A stretch of DNA of 20,086 nt from an uncultured Streptomyces sp. (GCA_946480485.1 CAMLJW010000039.1:1-20086), one strand, 5' to 3'. Shown: positions 1 to 8,638, counted from the first letter of the stretch. Translations and numbers: made by a program. The notes: generated by a model not told the origin, from the sequence alone.

Positions 1-967
<967 letters not shown>

Positions 968-1163
968 AGGTGCGGCTCCTTGCAGTGTTGAAGCTCGTCT
1001 GATGGGGAACCCGTCGACTTGGGGCGGCTGTCAGGGCTGGGGCGTCCGGGAAGAAAGAGAAGAAACAAGTGCGGACCGCGCTGTCCGACCGTCTCCAAGG
1101 ATAGGTCTCGATGGGGACGCGCAGACTTTCGGGCTCTTGCCGCCGGGCCGCGCGCTGTCATAC

Positions 1164-1203
1164 TTACGATGCCGTAGGTTACGGAACCGTAGGCACGGTA
1201 ACC
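1164..1203 (+). promoter_or_regulatory. Tandem operator over the desaturase promoter
   Basis: Two consecutive 15-bp units, TTACGATGCCGTAGG (1164-1178) and TTACGGAACCGTAGG (1179-1193), differ only in their three central bases. Each has an internal dyad; TACGG-AA-CCGTA at 1180-1191 is perfect. GGTAACC at 1197-1203 faces GGTTAC at 1177-1182, making a larger inverted repeat. A -10-like TACGAT (1165-1170) lies inside the first unit, so a bound repressor would cover the promoter and start point. I found no convincing -35. The likely binder is the TetR protein of the same operon; that is inference. Confidence 0.7.
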
Positions 1204-1240
1204 AGCAACCCTCTCCACTTCGATCCCACAGGGGACGCCC

Positions 1241-2251
1241 ATGACCACGAGTTCCGATGTGATCGATGACGCCCCGAAGGCGAACAACGACACCGCATTT
1301 TCCTCCGCCACGCTGGGCGGCGAGGAGAAGCGCTCGATCGAGCAGATCACGCTCCTCCTCTTCATCACCGTCCCGTTCCTGGCCCTTCTCGCGGCGGTTC
1401 CGCTGGCCTGGGGCTGGGGTGTGAGCTGGCTGGACCTGGGTCTGCTGGTCTTCTTCTACTACCTCGGCTGCCATGGCATCACGATCGGTTTCCACCGTTA
1501 CTTCACGCACGGCTCCTTCAAGGCCAGGCGTCCGCTGCGGATCGCGCTGGCGATCGCTGGCTCGATGGCGGTCGAAGGCCCGCTGGTGCGCTGGGTCGCC
1601 GACCATCGCAAGCACCACAAGTTCTCCGACGCCGAGGGCGACCCGCATTCGCCGTGGCGCTTCGGGGAGACGGTTCCGGCGCTGATGAAGGGCCTGTGGT
1701 GGGCACACATCGCCTGGATGTTCGACGAGGAGCAGACGCCGCAGGACAAATACGCGCCGGATCTGATCAGGGACGGGGCGATCCGGGCGATCTCCCGTCA
1801 GTTCGTTCTGTGGACGATGCTGTCGCTGGCATTGCCGCCGCTGATCGGCGGTCTGGTGACGATGTCCTGGTGGGGGGCCTTTACGGGCTTCTTCTGGGGG
1901 TCGCTGGTCAGGGTTGCGTTGTTGCATCACGTCACCTGGTCCATCAACTCGATCTGTCACGCGGTGGGCAAGCAGCCCTTCAAGTCGCGTGACCGTTCGG
2001 GCAACGTGTGGTGGCTGGCCGTGCTCTCCTGCGGCGAGTCCTGGCACAACCTGCACCACGCCGATCCGACGTCCGCCCGTCACGGTGTGGAGCGCGGTCA
2101 GCTGGACTCCTCGGCGCGGATCATCCGCTGGTTCGAGCGGCTCGGCTGGGCGTACGACGTCCGCTGGTCGTCACGCTCCCGTATCGATTCCCGCCGGAAC
2201 CCGGATGGAAAGGGCGCCCGACGCAAGAAGGTGACCGTTGACGCGGCATGA
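1241..2251 (+). CDS. Membrane fatty acyl (delta-9 type) desaturase
   Basis: Inserts a double bond into a saturated acyl chain with a di-iron centre, O2 and an electron donor, adjusting membrane fluidity. It is a 336-residue integral membrane enzyme. The three histidine boxes of the family are intact: HRYFTH (85-90), HRKHH (122-126) and HNLHH (269-273). Hydrophobic segments lie near 36-56, 62-82, 188-207 and 210-226. The soluble loops carry the histidine clusters, as in stearoyl-CoA desaturases. The ATG start follows a long leader containing a tandem operator. Its stop overlaps the start of the TetR gene (ATGA), so the two are translationally linked. The electron partner (ferredoxin or reductase) is not in the window. 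The family is certain; the position of the double bond is inferred. Confidence 0.94.
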   Translation: MTTSSDVIDDAPKANNDTAFSSATLGGEEKRSIEQITLLLFITVPFLALLAAVPLAWGWGVSWLDLGLLVFFYYLGCHGITIGFHRYFTHGSFKARRPLRIALAIAGSMAVEGPLVRWVADHRKHHKFSDAEGDPHSPWRFGETVPALMKGLWWAHIAWMFDEEQTPQDKYAPDLIRDGAIRAISRQFVLWTMLSLALPPLIGGLVTMSWWGAFTGFFWGSLVRVALLHHVTWSINSICHAVGKQPFKSRDRSGNVWWLAVLSCGESWHNLHHADPTSARHGVERGQLDSSARIIRWFERLGWAYDVRWSSRSRIDSRRNPDGKGARRKKVTVDAA

Positions 2252-2922
2252 TTGACGGCGTGGCGACCGACTCCAGCACCCCCAGCACTGAGAAGCCGCG
2301 GCGTGCGCGCCGGACCCGGATGACGGGGGCGGAGCGACGCCAGCAGTTGCTGGAGATCGGCCGCACGCTGTTCGCCACCAAGGGGTTCGAGGGCACGTCG
2401 GTGGAGGAGATCGCGGCGAAGGCGGGGGTCTCCAAGCCGGTGGTGTACGAGCACTTCGGCGGCAAGGAGGGTTTGTACGCGGTGGTGGTGGACCGTGAGA
2501 TGCGGCGGCTACTGGACATGGTGACCAGCTCGCTGACAGCCGGCCACCCCCGCGAGCTGTGCGAGCAGGCGGCGTTCGCCCTGCTCGACTACATCGAGGA
2601 GTACACGGACGGGTTCCGCATTCTGGTCCGCGACTCTCCCATCCCCCAGTCGACGGGCTCCTTCGCCTCGCTGATCTCGGACATCGCCACGCAGGTCGAG
2701 GACATCCTGGGCCGCGAGTTCAAGAGCCGCGGCTTCGATCCGAAGCTCGCACCGCTGTACGCCCAGGCCCTGGTCGGCATGGTCGCCCTGACCGGCCAGT
2801 GGTGGCTCGACGTACGCCGTCCCAAGAAGGCCGAGGTAGCGGCCCACCTGGTGAACCTGGCCTGGCACGGCCTGGACGGCCTGGAGGCCAAACCCCGCCT
2901 GATAGGCCACCGCAAGAACTGA
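2248..2922 (+). CDS. TetR-family transcriptional regulator, probable lipid-desaturation repressor
   Basis: A 224-residue one-component repressor. The N-terminal TetR helix-turn-helix is at about residues 29-75 (ERRQQLLEIGRTLFATKGF, then SVEEIAAKAGVSKPVVYEHF), and a helical ligand-binding domain follows. A basic, disordered leader of about 28 residues precedes the HTH. The ATG overlaps the desaturase stop by four bases. A GTG at 2260 or the ATG at residue 25 are alternative starts, since the ribosome-binding site is weak (AAGAAGG about 15 bases upstream). Operon position and the dyad-rich operator upstream suggest that it represses its own operon in response to an acyl-CoA or fatty acid. This is by analogy with other regulators adjacent to desaturases and is unproven. 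Confidence 0.9.
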   Translation: MIDGVATDSSTPSTEKPRRARRTRMTGAERRQQLLEIGRTLFATKGFEGTSVEEIAAKAGVSKPVVYEHFGGKEGLYAVVVDREMRRLLDMVTSSLTAGHPRELCEQAAFALLDYIEEYTDGFRILVRDSPIPQSTGSFASLISDIATQVEDILGREFKSRGFDPKLAPLYAQALVGMVALTGQWWLDVRRPKKAEVAAHLVNLAWHGLDGLEAKPRLIGHRKN

Positions 2923-3097
2923 ACCGTGACGCACCCACGCGTAAAGGATCCGCCGGGCAGCCCACAGCCGGGAGAGCCTCGCCCTCACCGACCACGGCCA
3001 CGTGGCGACGGGCATGGGCGGGCCTGCCCGCAGAAGAAGTCGCTGCCACCCGCGGGAAGCCACCGGCTGAGGTGATCTCCATCATCACACCGAGTGC

Positions 3098-3138
3098 CTT
3101 GACGCCAAGAGACTTCACATCGACACAACCACTACACT
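3098..3138 (+). promoter_or_regulatory. Candidate promoter and dyad for the MarR gene
   Basis: TACACT at 3133-3138 fits a -10 box and places the transcription start on or next to the A of the ATG at 3146. No Shine-Dalgarno precedes that ATG, so the mRNA is probably leaderless. Upstream, CTTG-ACGC-CAAG (3098-3109) is a short dyad of the kind bound by autoregulatory MarR proteins. No good -35 is visible. Confidence 0.4.
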
Positions 3139-3145
3139 GATCGCC

Positions 3146-3643
3146 ATGGAGGACGAGGTCGATCGGCTGGTCGCAGCGTGGCGCCGGGAGCGCCCGGACC
3201 TCGACGTGGAGCCGCTGGAAGTACTCAGCCGGGTGAGCAGACTGGCCCGGCACCTGGACCGCGCGCGCCGTCTGGCGTTCTCCGAGCACAACCTGGAGCC
3301 CTGGGAGTTCGACGTCCTGACGGCGCTGCGGCGTGCCGGGACTCCGTACCAGCTCTCCCCCGGCCAGCTGCTCACCCAGACCCTCGTCACCTCGGGCACG
3401 ATGACGAACCGCATCGACCGGCTCGCGAAGAAGGGCCTGGTGGAGCGCCTCCCCGACCCCAGCGACCGCCGGGGCGTACTGGTACGGCTGACGGCGGAGG
3501 GACGCGACCGCGCGGACCAGGCCCTCGCCGAGCTCCTCGAGCAGGAGCGGGCGATTCTGGCAGAGCTCAGCAGCGCCCAACGCAGCGAACTGGCCGGGCT
3601 GCTACGCCAGTTGACCGCCCCGTTCGACAACATCCCCGGCTAG
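3146..3643 (+). CDS. MarR-family transcriptional regulator
   Basis: A 165-residue winged-helix dimeric regulator. The DNA-binding region runs from about residue 55 (WEFDVLTALRRAG) through the recognition helix (TSGTMTNRIDRLAKKGLVER, about 82-101). The MarR wing signature follows as DPSDRRGVLVRLTAEG (104-119). Flanking N- and C-terminal helices form the dimer interface in this family. The ATG is chosen because a -10-like TACACT sits seven bases upstream and there is no Shine-Dalgarno, suggesting leaderless translation. The gene stands alone: TetR ends 223 bp upstream and a GNAT gene follows 313 bp later. No target operon adjoins it, so its ligand and regulon cannot be told. Autoregulation is the simplest expectation. 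Confidence 0.9.
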   Translation: MEDEVDRLVAAWRRERPDLDVEPLEVLSRVSRLARHLDRARRLAFSEHNLEPWEFDVLTALRRAGTPYQLSPGQLLTQTLVTSGTMTNRIDRLAKKGLVERLPDPSDRRGVLVRLTAEGRDRADQALAELLEQERAILAELSSAQRSELAGLLRQLTAPFDNIPG

Positions 3644-3956
3644 GGCCACAGGCTGCGGTGGTCGTCGGCGGCCAGGACACGGATGCGAACCACTGATACG
3701 CAGGACGACCAGCGCAGGTACGGCGCCCGGAGTGTTCGTTCCCAAGCCCCACGGGCCCGGGATGGACTGCCGCAGCCGCACGGCCGCCGCCGCGCTGGAA
3801 CCGCTGCCCCCACACCACCGGGCGTCGTACCCGACTTTTCTCGCCCCCTGATCAACACCGGCCCCCACCGGTGTTGATCACCAGGGTAAGGCTGGGCGGC
3901 AGGAGCGGAAGGTCATTTCGCAGAACTGGTTGGCCAGCGCGTTTATGGTGAGCCGC
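3644..3956. other. 313-bp gap between the MarR and GNAT genes
   Basis: No credible gene is seen on either strand. The open frames here lack ribosome-binding sites and recognisable domains. The main structure is the 13-bp hairpin at 3849-3880. A possible promoter for the GNAT gene lies at the right end: TATGGT at 3944-3949, seven bases before the ATG at 3957. On the minus strand 3640-3693 encodes a 17-residue peptide resembling a response-regulator N-terminus, too short to call a gene. Confidence 0.5.
3849..3880. terminator. Perfect 13-bp hairpin
   Basis: TGATCAACACCGG (3849-3861) and CCGGTGTTGATCA (3868-3880) are exact reverse complements around a six-base loop, CCCCCA. No U-tract follows on either strand, as is common for Streptomyces terminators. 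It lies about 200 bp after the MarR stop and about 75 bp before the GNAT start. An operator role is possible, because TGATCAACACCGG-N6-CCGGTGTTGATCA is also a large two-fold site. Confidence 0.6.
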
Positions 3957-4400
3957 ATGGTTCGTATGGAGACAGAAGTCGACAAGCAATTTAGCCGGTT
4001 GCTTCGTTCCCGGCTCCGGGAGGCCGACACGGGGGCCTCTTCCGTGCTTCGTTCCCTGCGGGGGACCCCTGGTGAACGCGAGGTTCCCCTCCAGGTGCGG
4101 GCGTTGGACGAGCGAGATGATCTGGTGGGCGGGCTCGTCGGCCACACCTGGACGACCTGGCTCCACGTGACCTACCTCTGGGTCGACGAACGCCACCGCG
4201 GGGCCGGGGTCGGGGGTCGGCTGCTGTCCGAGGCGGAGCGGATGGCCTCGACCGGGCGCGGCTGCCGGAACGCCCGCGTCGAGACGTGGGACTTTCAGGC
4301 GCCCGAGTTCTACAAGAGACAGGGGTACGAGGTGGTGTGCGTGATCCCCGACTATCCGCCGGGGGTTACGGAGTACACGCTGACGAAGCGGCTGGGATGA
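3957..4400 (+). CDS. GNAT-family N-acetyltransferase
   Basis: Transfers an acetyl group from acetyl-CoA to an unknown amine; cytosolic. At 147 residues it has the usual length for a single GNAT domain. The acetyl-CoA binding loop (motif A) is RGAGVGGRLLSEAE at about 81-94. It is preceded by a beta strand (LHVTYLWVDERHR) and followed by FYKRQGYE (118-125), the typical motif B. The start is uncertain. ATG 3957 is preferred because TATGGT at 3944-3949 could be a -10 giving a leaderless message. ATG 3966 also fits, and TTG 3930 or ATG 3945 would extend the protein. It converges on galK. The substrate cannot be inferred. Confidence 0.88.
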   Translation: MVRMETEVDKQFSRLLRSRLREADTGASSVLRSLRGTPGEREVPLQVRALDERDDLVGGLVGHTWTTWLHVTYLWVDERHRGAGVGGRLLSEAERMASTGRGCRNARVETWDFQAPEFYKRQGYEVVCVIPDYPPGVTEYTLTKRLG

Positions 4401-4484
4401 CCAGGGTTTTCACCCCGACCGCCCCGACCGGTCCTATCCTGAACCTGAGGGCTCCCCCAGACCCCCGTATCGGCCTTGCGGCCT

Positions 4485-4501
4485 GCCCGGGGCGCCCGGG
4501 C
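4485..4501. terminator. Bidirectional hairpin between GNAT and galK
   Basis: GCCCGGG (4485-4491), loop GCG, CCCGGGC (4495-4501) is a perfect 7-bp all-GC stem. A second small hairpin, GGCC-TTGC-GGCC, lies just before it (4472-4483). It sits between convergent genes that end at 4400 (+) and 4521 (-), the expected place for a shared terminator. No U-tract is present. Confidence 0.55.
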
Positions 4502-4520
4502 CAAGGGCGAAATCCCGAGC

Positions 4521-5663
4521 TCAGCCCACTCGCCGCGCCCCCCTCGAGGGCACCGCCGCGAACACCCGGGGGACTGTGAACCCCGCCCCCGCGAACGCCT
4601 CCTCCACCGCCTTGGTCACCGCGTCCGCGTCAACGGCCTCCACCAGCACGATCGCCGAGCCGCCGAAGCCGCCACCGGTCATGCGGGCGCCCAGGGCACC
4701 GGCCGAGTTCGCGCTGGACACCACCAGGTCCAACTCCGGACAGGAGATGCGGAGGTCGTCCCGCAGCGAGGCATGGCCTTCGGTCAGGACGGGGCCGATC
4801 CCTCGTACGTCGCCCGTGTCCAGCAGCGCGATGACCTGCTCCACGCGGTGGTCGTCGGAGACGACGTGGCGTACGTAGCGGCGTACACGCTCGTCGGCCA
4901 GCCGGGACAGTGCCACATCGAGATCCTCGTACGCCACGTCCCGCAGGTGCGTGACGCCCAGCAGGCGCGCGCCCTCCTCGCAGCCCGCACGGCGTTCCGC
5001 GTACGCCCCGTCGGCCAGCGCGTGTTTCACGCGGGTGTCGACGACCAGGAGCTGGAGGCCGTGGGCGGCCAGGTCGAAGGGGACCTGGCGCAGGGACAGG
5101 TCACGGCAGTCCAGGTGCAGCGCGTGCCCCTCGATGCAGCACGCGGAGGCCGTCTGGTCCATGACGCCGCAGGGGACACCCACGAAGTCGTTCTCGGCAT
5201 GCTGCGACAGCTCGGCCAGCTCGGGCCGGGTGAGGCCGAGGTCGAACAGGTCGTTGAGGGCCAGCGCCGTCACGACCTCCAGCGCGGCCGAGGATGACAG
5301 ACCCGCGCCCGTAGGCACGGTCGAGGCGAGATGGATGTCCGCGCCGGTGACCGCGTGTCCGGCCTCGCGCAGGACCCACACGACACCCGCCGGGTACGCC
5401 GCCCAGCTGGTGTTGGTCAGCGGCTCCAGCTCGTCCACGTGCAGCTCGACGACCGGTCCCTCGATGTCCGCCGAGTGCAGCCGCAGTACGCCGTCAAAGC
5501 GCCGGGACACCGCCGCCACCGCGGTGTGCGGCAGTGCGAGCGGCATCACGAACCCCTCGTTGAAGTCCGTGTACTCGCCGATCAGGTTGACCCGGCCCGG
5601 GGCCGCCCAGACGCCCTCGGGGGCCGTCCCGTACAGCTCCTCGAAGCCTTCTCGTACGCCCAC
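4521..5663 (-). CDS. galK: Galactokinase
   Basis: Phosphorylates alpha-D-galactose with ATP to galactose-1-phosphate, the entry step of the Leloir pathway. It is a 380-residue GHMP kinase of normal length. The galactokinase signature PGRVNLIGEYTDFNEG is at 22-37. The GHMP ATP loop PTGAGLSSSAALE is near 117-129. The catalytic aspartate is in GVMDQ (169), and the C-terminal GHMP motif MTGGGFGGSAI is near 328-338. The start is a GTG immediately after the galE TAG. AAGGAG six bases upstream lies inside the end of galE, so translation is coupled. It is last in galT-galE-galK. Confidence 0.97.
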   Translation of the reverse strand: MGVREGFEELYGTAPEGVWAAPGRVNLIGEYTDFNEGFVMPLALPHTAVAAVSRRFDGVLRLHSADIEGPVVELHVDELEPLTNTSWAAYPAGVVWVLREAGHAVTGADIHLASTVPTGAGLSSSAALEVVTALALNDLFDLGLTRPELAELSQHAENDFVGVPCGVMDQTASACCIEGHALHLDCRDLSLRQVPFDLAAHGLQLLVVDTRVKHALADGAYAERRAGCEEGARLLGVTHLRDVAYEDLDVALSRLADERVRRYVRHVVSDDHRVEQVIALLDTGDVRGIGPVLTEGHASLRDDLRISCPELDLVVSSANSAGALGARMTGGGFGGSAIVLVEAVDADAVTKAVEEAFAGAGFTVPRVFAAVPSRGARRVG

Positions 5664-6632
5664 CTAGCGCTCCTTCGACACGTTCTGCGCGAACTCCCAC
5701 GCGTCCGCCACGATGCCCGCGAGGTCCGCGCGGGACGGTTTCCAGCCGAGGCGTTCACGGGCCGACCGGGCCGAGGCCACCAGGACCGCCGGGTCGCCGC
5801 CGCGGCGAGGGGCGACGACCTCGGGGATCGGGTGCCCGGTGACCTGGCGGACGGTCTCGATGACCTCTCGGACGGAGAAGCCGTTGCCGTTGCCGAGGTT
5901 GCAGATCAGGTGGTCGCCCGGCGAGGCCGCCTCGACCGCCAGCAGGTGGGCCTCCGCCAGGTCCGCCACATGGATGTAGTCGCGGACGCAGGTGCCGTCC
6001 GGCGTCGGATAGTCGTCGCCGTAGATCGAGATCGTGTCACGGCGGCCCTGGGCGACCTGGAGCACCAACGGGATGAGGTGCGACTCGGGGTCGTGCCGCT
6101 CACCGCAGGTGCCGTACGCGCCCGCCACATTGAAGTAACGCAGCGACACCGCGCCCAGCCCGTGCGCTGCCGCCTCGCCGGTGATCATGTGGTCGACGGC
6201 GAGCTTCGAGGCGCCGTACGGATTCGTCGGCGACGTCGGCGCGGACTCGACGATCGGGGTCTGCTCCGGCTCGCCGTACGTGGCGGCCGTGGAGGAGAAG
6301 ACCAGCTTGCGGATGCCCGCCGCGCGCATGGCCGCCAGCAGCGCCATCGTGCCGCCGACATTGTTGTCCCAGTACTTCTCGGGCTTCACGACGGACTCGC
6401 CGACCTGCGAGAACGCGGCGAAGTGCAGTACGGCGTCGAAGGAGGAGTCCAGCCACTCGGCGGCGTCGCGGATATCGCCCTCGATGAAAGAAGCCCCGGC
6501 GGGCACACCCGCGCGGAAGCCGGTCGACAGGTTGTCGAGGACGACGACCTCGTGGCCCGCCTCCAGCAGATGCTGTGCGACCACGCTGCCGACATACCCC
6601 GCACCGCCGGTGACCAGGTACTTCCCGCTCAT
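5664..6632 (-). CDS. galE: UDP-glucose 4-epimerase
   Basis: Interconverts UDP-galactose and UDP-glucose using tightly bound NAD+, regenerating UDP-glucose for the transferase. It is a 322-residue extended short-chain dehydrogenase. The NAD-binding TGGAGYVGS is at residues 8-16. The catalytic set is SST at 113-115 and the YGASK motif with Tyr139 and Lys143. The substrate region includes NVAGAYG and the C-terminal [14 protein letters not shown] typical of GalE. Its ATG overlaps the galT stop (ATGA, 4 bp) and galK starts directly after its stop, a compact operon. In Streptomyces gal operons a second, constitutive promoter before galE has been reported. I did not resolve one here inside the galT coding sequence. 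Confidence 0.97.
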   Translation of the reverse strand: MSGKYLVTGGAGYVGSVVAQHLLEAGHEVVVLDNLSTGFRAGVPAGASFIEGDIRDAAEWLDSSFDAVLHFAAFSQVGESVVKPEKYWDNNVGGTMALLAAMRAAGIRKLVFSSTAATYGEPEQTPIVESAPTSPTNPYGASKLAVDHMITGEAAAHGLGAVSLRYFNVAGAYGTCGERHDPESHLIPLVLQVAQGRRDTISIYGDDYPTPDGTCVRDYIHVADLAEAHLLAVEAASPGDHLICNLGNGNGFSVREVIETVRQVTGHPIPEVVAPRRGGDPAVLVASARSARERLGWKPSRADLAGIVADAWEFAQNVSKER

Positions 6633-7699
6633 GAACTCGCTACCTCTCGCAGTCGCTGGGCCGCGGTCTCCGGCGGCACGTCGTTGATGAACACGCTCAT
6701 GCCGGATTCGGAACCCGCGAGAAACTTCAGCTTGCCGGAAGTGCGGCGAATGGTGAAAAGCTCGAGGTGGAGCGCGAAGTCGTCACGGCCGACGCCCTCG
6801 AACTCCTCCAGCGTGCCGAACGGCGCCTGGTGCCAGGCGGCGATGTACGGCGTCGGGGGCTCACCCTCGCGCCCGTCGAAGATCCGGTCGAAGCGCCTCA
6901 AGAGTTCCAGATAGACCTGGGGGAATTCTGTGCGCGCCGCGTCGTCGAGCGCGAGCAGGTCGGGCACCCGCCGCTTGGGGTAGAGGTGCACCTCGTACGG
7001 CCAGTGCGCCGCGTACGGCACGAAGGCGACCCAGTGCTCGGCGTCCAGCACGATCCGGTCGCCGTCGGACAGCTCGCGGGCGACCACGTCGTCGAAAAGG
7101 TTCTCCCCGCCCGTCGCCTCCTTGTGCGCCGCGAGTGAGCGCAGCATCAGGGCAGTACGGGGCGTGGTGAAGGGGTAGGCGTAGATCTGGCCGTGCGGAT
7201 GCCCGAGCGTCACGCCTATCTCGGCGCCGCGGTTCTCGAAGCAGAAGATCTGCTCGACGGAGGGGAGATGGGACAGTTCGGCGGTGCGGTCGGTCCACGC
7301 CTCCAGGACCAGGCCCGCCTGCTCCTCGGTCAGATCCGCGAAGGACGCGTCGTGGTCGGAGGTGAAGCAGACGACCTCGCAGCGGCCCGAGTCGCCGGCC
7401 AGCGAGGGAAAGCGGTTCTCGAAGACGGCGACGTCGTACGAGGAGTCCGGTATCTCGCTGAGCCGGTCACCGGACGACGGGCACAGGGGGCACTCGTTCA
7501 CCGGCGGGTGGTAGGTGCGGCCCTGGCGGTGCGAGGCGATCGCGACCGAGTCACCGAGCAGCGGGTCGCGGCGGACCTCCGACGTGGTGACGGTCGGGTC
7601 GAGCGGTCGGCGGTCGACCGCGTCGCGGACCGCGTCGTCTCGCGCGTCGTAGTAGACCAGCTCACGACCGTCGGCCATCCGGGTCGAGGTCTTCTTCAC
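6629..7699 (-). CDS. galT: Galactose-1-phosphate uridylyltransferase
   Basis: Exchanges UMP between UDP-glucose and galactose-1-phosphate, giving UDP-galactose and glucose-1-phosphate. The chosen product has 356 residues. The HIT-type active site GHPHGQ lies near 166-171, with the nucleophilic His169 in HPH. A zinc-type pair, CPLC, is at 70-73. The GTG at 7699 ([18 protein letters not shown]) is preferred because GGAAGG lies ten bases upstream. The longer frame to 7807 would add 36 residues rich in Cys, Trp and Leu that run through the promoter region and look non-coding. It is first in the operon, and its stop overlaps galE. Confidence 0.95.
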   Translation of the reverse strand: MKKTSTRMADGRELVYYDARDDAVRDAVDRRPLDPTVTTSEVRRDPLLGDSVAIASHRQGRTYHPPVNECPLCPSSGDRLSEIPDSSYDVAVFENRFPSLAGDSGRCEVVCFTSDHDASFADLTEEQAGLVLEAWTDRTAELSHLPSVEQIFCFENRGAEIGVTLGHPHGQIYAYPFTTPRTALMLRSLAAHKEATGGENLFDDVVARELSDGDRIVLDAEHWVAFVPYAAHWPYEVHLYPKRRVPDLLALDDAARTEFPQVYLELLRRFDRIFDGREGEPPTPYIAAWHQAPFGTLEEFEGVGRDDFALHLELFTIRRTSGKLKFLAGSESGMSVFINDVPPETAAQRLREVASS

Positions 7700-7845
7700 G
7701 GGAACCGTGCCTTCCTTCTGCGCCGCCCAGCACTGCCATACACAGCCATCAAACAGAACCGAACACAACAAACCACAAGACCGCCCGTCCGTCAACGTCA
7801 TAATCAAACAAAGACCACCAACAACAGTGCTCGGCTCATGTAAGT
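7700..7845 (-). promoter_or_regulatory. gal operon promoter and operator region
   Basis: On the coding strand this stretch is strikingly T/G-rich and relatively AT-rich. Two identical octamers, TGTTTGAT (plus-strand ATCAAACA at 7748-7755 and 7803-7810), lie 55 bp apart. A TTGACG (plus strand 7791-7796) could be a -35, with TTTGTT 17 bases downstream as a poor -10. TATGGC (plus strand 7735-7740) is another -10 candidate. Published work on the Streptomyces galP1 promoter describes a galactose-dependent, glucose-sensitive promoter with a complex repeated operator. This region is in the equivalent place. The exact start point cannot be told. Confidence 0.55.
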
Positions 7846-7883
7846 ACGGGGCTGACCTTCGCTGGGCGGGACTCCAGCCCCGT
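7846..7883 (-). terminator. Inverted repeat after the ATPase gene
   Basis: ACGGGGCTG (7846-7854) and CAGCCCCGT (7875-7883) are perfect 9-bp complements with a 20-base loop. It lies about 30 bases beyond the ATPase stop and upstream of the gal promoter on the same strand, so it would insulate gal from readthrough. The loop is long and there is no U-tract. Confidence 0.5.
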
Positions 7884-7915
7884 GCGGCTACTTTGGGGAG
7901 AAGACGTCCGACACG

Positions 7916-8404
7916 TCAGGTGCGTGGACGGCCCTTTGCCCCCAGACGTCGAACTGGTCCAGACTCGCGCAGGCCTCTACTCGCGAACGCGGCGCCGAGT
8001 TCGCACCACACGTACTTGCCGGTGTCTCCTCTGCTGGAGAGCAGATACCAGCCCCAGTCGTCGGAGCAGGCGCGGACAAGTTCCAGGCCACGGCCCCGCT
8101 CCGCCTCGGCGGACTGGCTCAGCGGCGGCACGGGCGGAGTCGGGTCGGCGTCCCAGGCGCCGATGCGCAGAACGCCGCCCGTCCAGCGCAGACGCAGGGC
8201 GGCGGGGCCCTTGGTGTGACGTACGGCGTTGCCGATCAGCTCGGTGGCCAGCAACTCGGCGACCTCGGCAAGGTGGAGCAGGCTGTGGGCAGTGAGGATC
8301 AGGCGCAGGGTGCGGCGACTGACTGTGACGGCGCGCGGGGCGTGCGGGATGTACAAGGTGTACTCCCAGGGTTCGGTGGCCTCTTCGGCGACTGTTTGTG
8401 GCAT
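7916..8404 (-). CDS. RsbW-like ATP-binding regulatory protein (HATPase_c)
   Basis: A 162-residue single-domain GHKL ATPase of the anti-sigma-factor/serine-kinase-like type that is abundant in Streptomyces. The N-box is ELIGNAVRH at 55-63, with the Mg-coordinating Asn59. The G1 region is WDADPTPP (84-91) and the G2 loop is GRGLELV (104-110). No phosphoacceptor or sensor domain is fused, and the C-terminal 25 residues are basic and probably flexible. GGAGG lies six bases before the ATG. It diverges from the XRE/DUF5753 gene across 234 bp that hold three dyads. ATPase, XRE and DUF397 genes cluster in whiJ/abaA-like loci. The partner (sigma factor, anti-anti-sigma or the XRE protein) is unknown. 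Confidence 0.87.
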   Translation of the reverse strand: MPQTVAEEATEPWEYTLYIPHAPRAVTVSRRTLRLILTAHSLLHLAEVAELLATELIGNAVRHTKGPAALRLRWTGGVLRIGAWDADPTPPVPPLSQSAEAERGRGLELVRACSDDWGWYLLSSRGDTGKYVWCELGAAFASRGLRESGPVRRLGAKGRPRT

Positions 8405-8474
8405 GCGTGACCTCCGGCTGATGGAAGGGGAGTTGGTGACGCGCGGCGGTCGGCGGGCGGTGGCCGTGCCACAG

Positions 8475-8565
8475 CCGTCACGGCATGACGGAGTGGTGCG
8501 CTTCCGGAGTCCCGGTCTCGCAGCGTTTGCGACGCGTCACTGACGGTATTTCCTAACATTAGGAA
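8475..8565. promoter_or_regulatory. Three dyads between the ATPase and XRE genes
   Basis: CCGTCA-CGGCA-TGACGG (8475-8491) and CGTCA-C-TGACG (8535-8545) share the same half-site with different spacing. TTCCTAA-CA-TTAGGAA (8550-8565) is a perfect 7-bp dyad at the only AT-rich point of the gap. The last one sits where the -35 of the XRE promoter would be: a -10-like TATCCT is at 8583-8588, and GAGGAGG at 8627-8633 is its ribosome-binding site. The layout suggests that divergent promoters are controlled together, probably by the XRE protein for one type of site. Confidence 0.6.
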
Positions 8566-8638
8566 TTCGCAACCCGTAGTCGTATCCTGACCCTCGAACG
8601 GGGTACGTGCACGGGGTAGTTGAGACGAGGAGGCCCTC

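Noticed and set aside
1031..2083. 350-codon minus-strand open frame over the desaturase
   Set aside because: It is opposite a desaturase with all histidine boxes, and its composition is that of an antisense shadow.
2923..3145. Possible decayed gene between the TetR and MarR genes
   Set aside because: Short stretches such as SLALTDHGHVATG look faintly protein-like, but there is no start, ribosome-binding site or extended similarity.
5331..6914. 527-codon plus-strand open frame over galK/galE
   Set aside because: It is antisense to intact galactokinase and epimerase genes. The translation is Arg/Val/Asp-rich with no recognisable motif or ribosome-binding site.
7700..7807. Upstream extension of galT
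   Set aside because: The added 36 residues cross the T/G-rich promoter region and contain unusual Cys/Trp content. A good ribosome-binding site favours GTG 7699.
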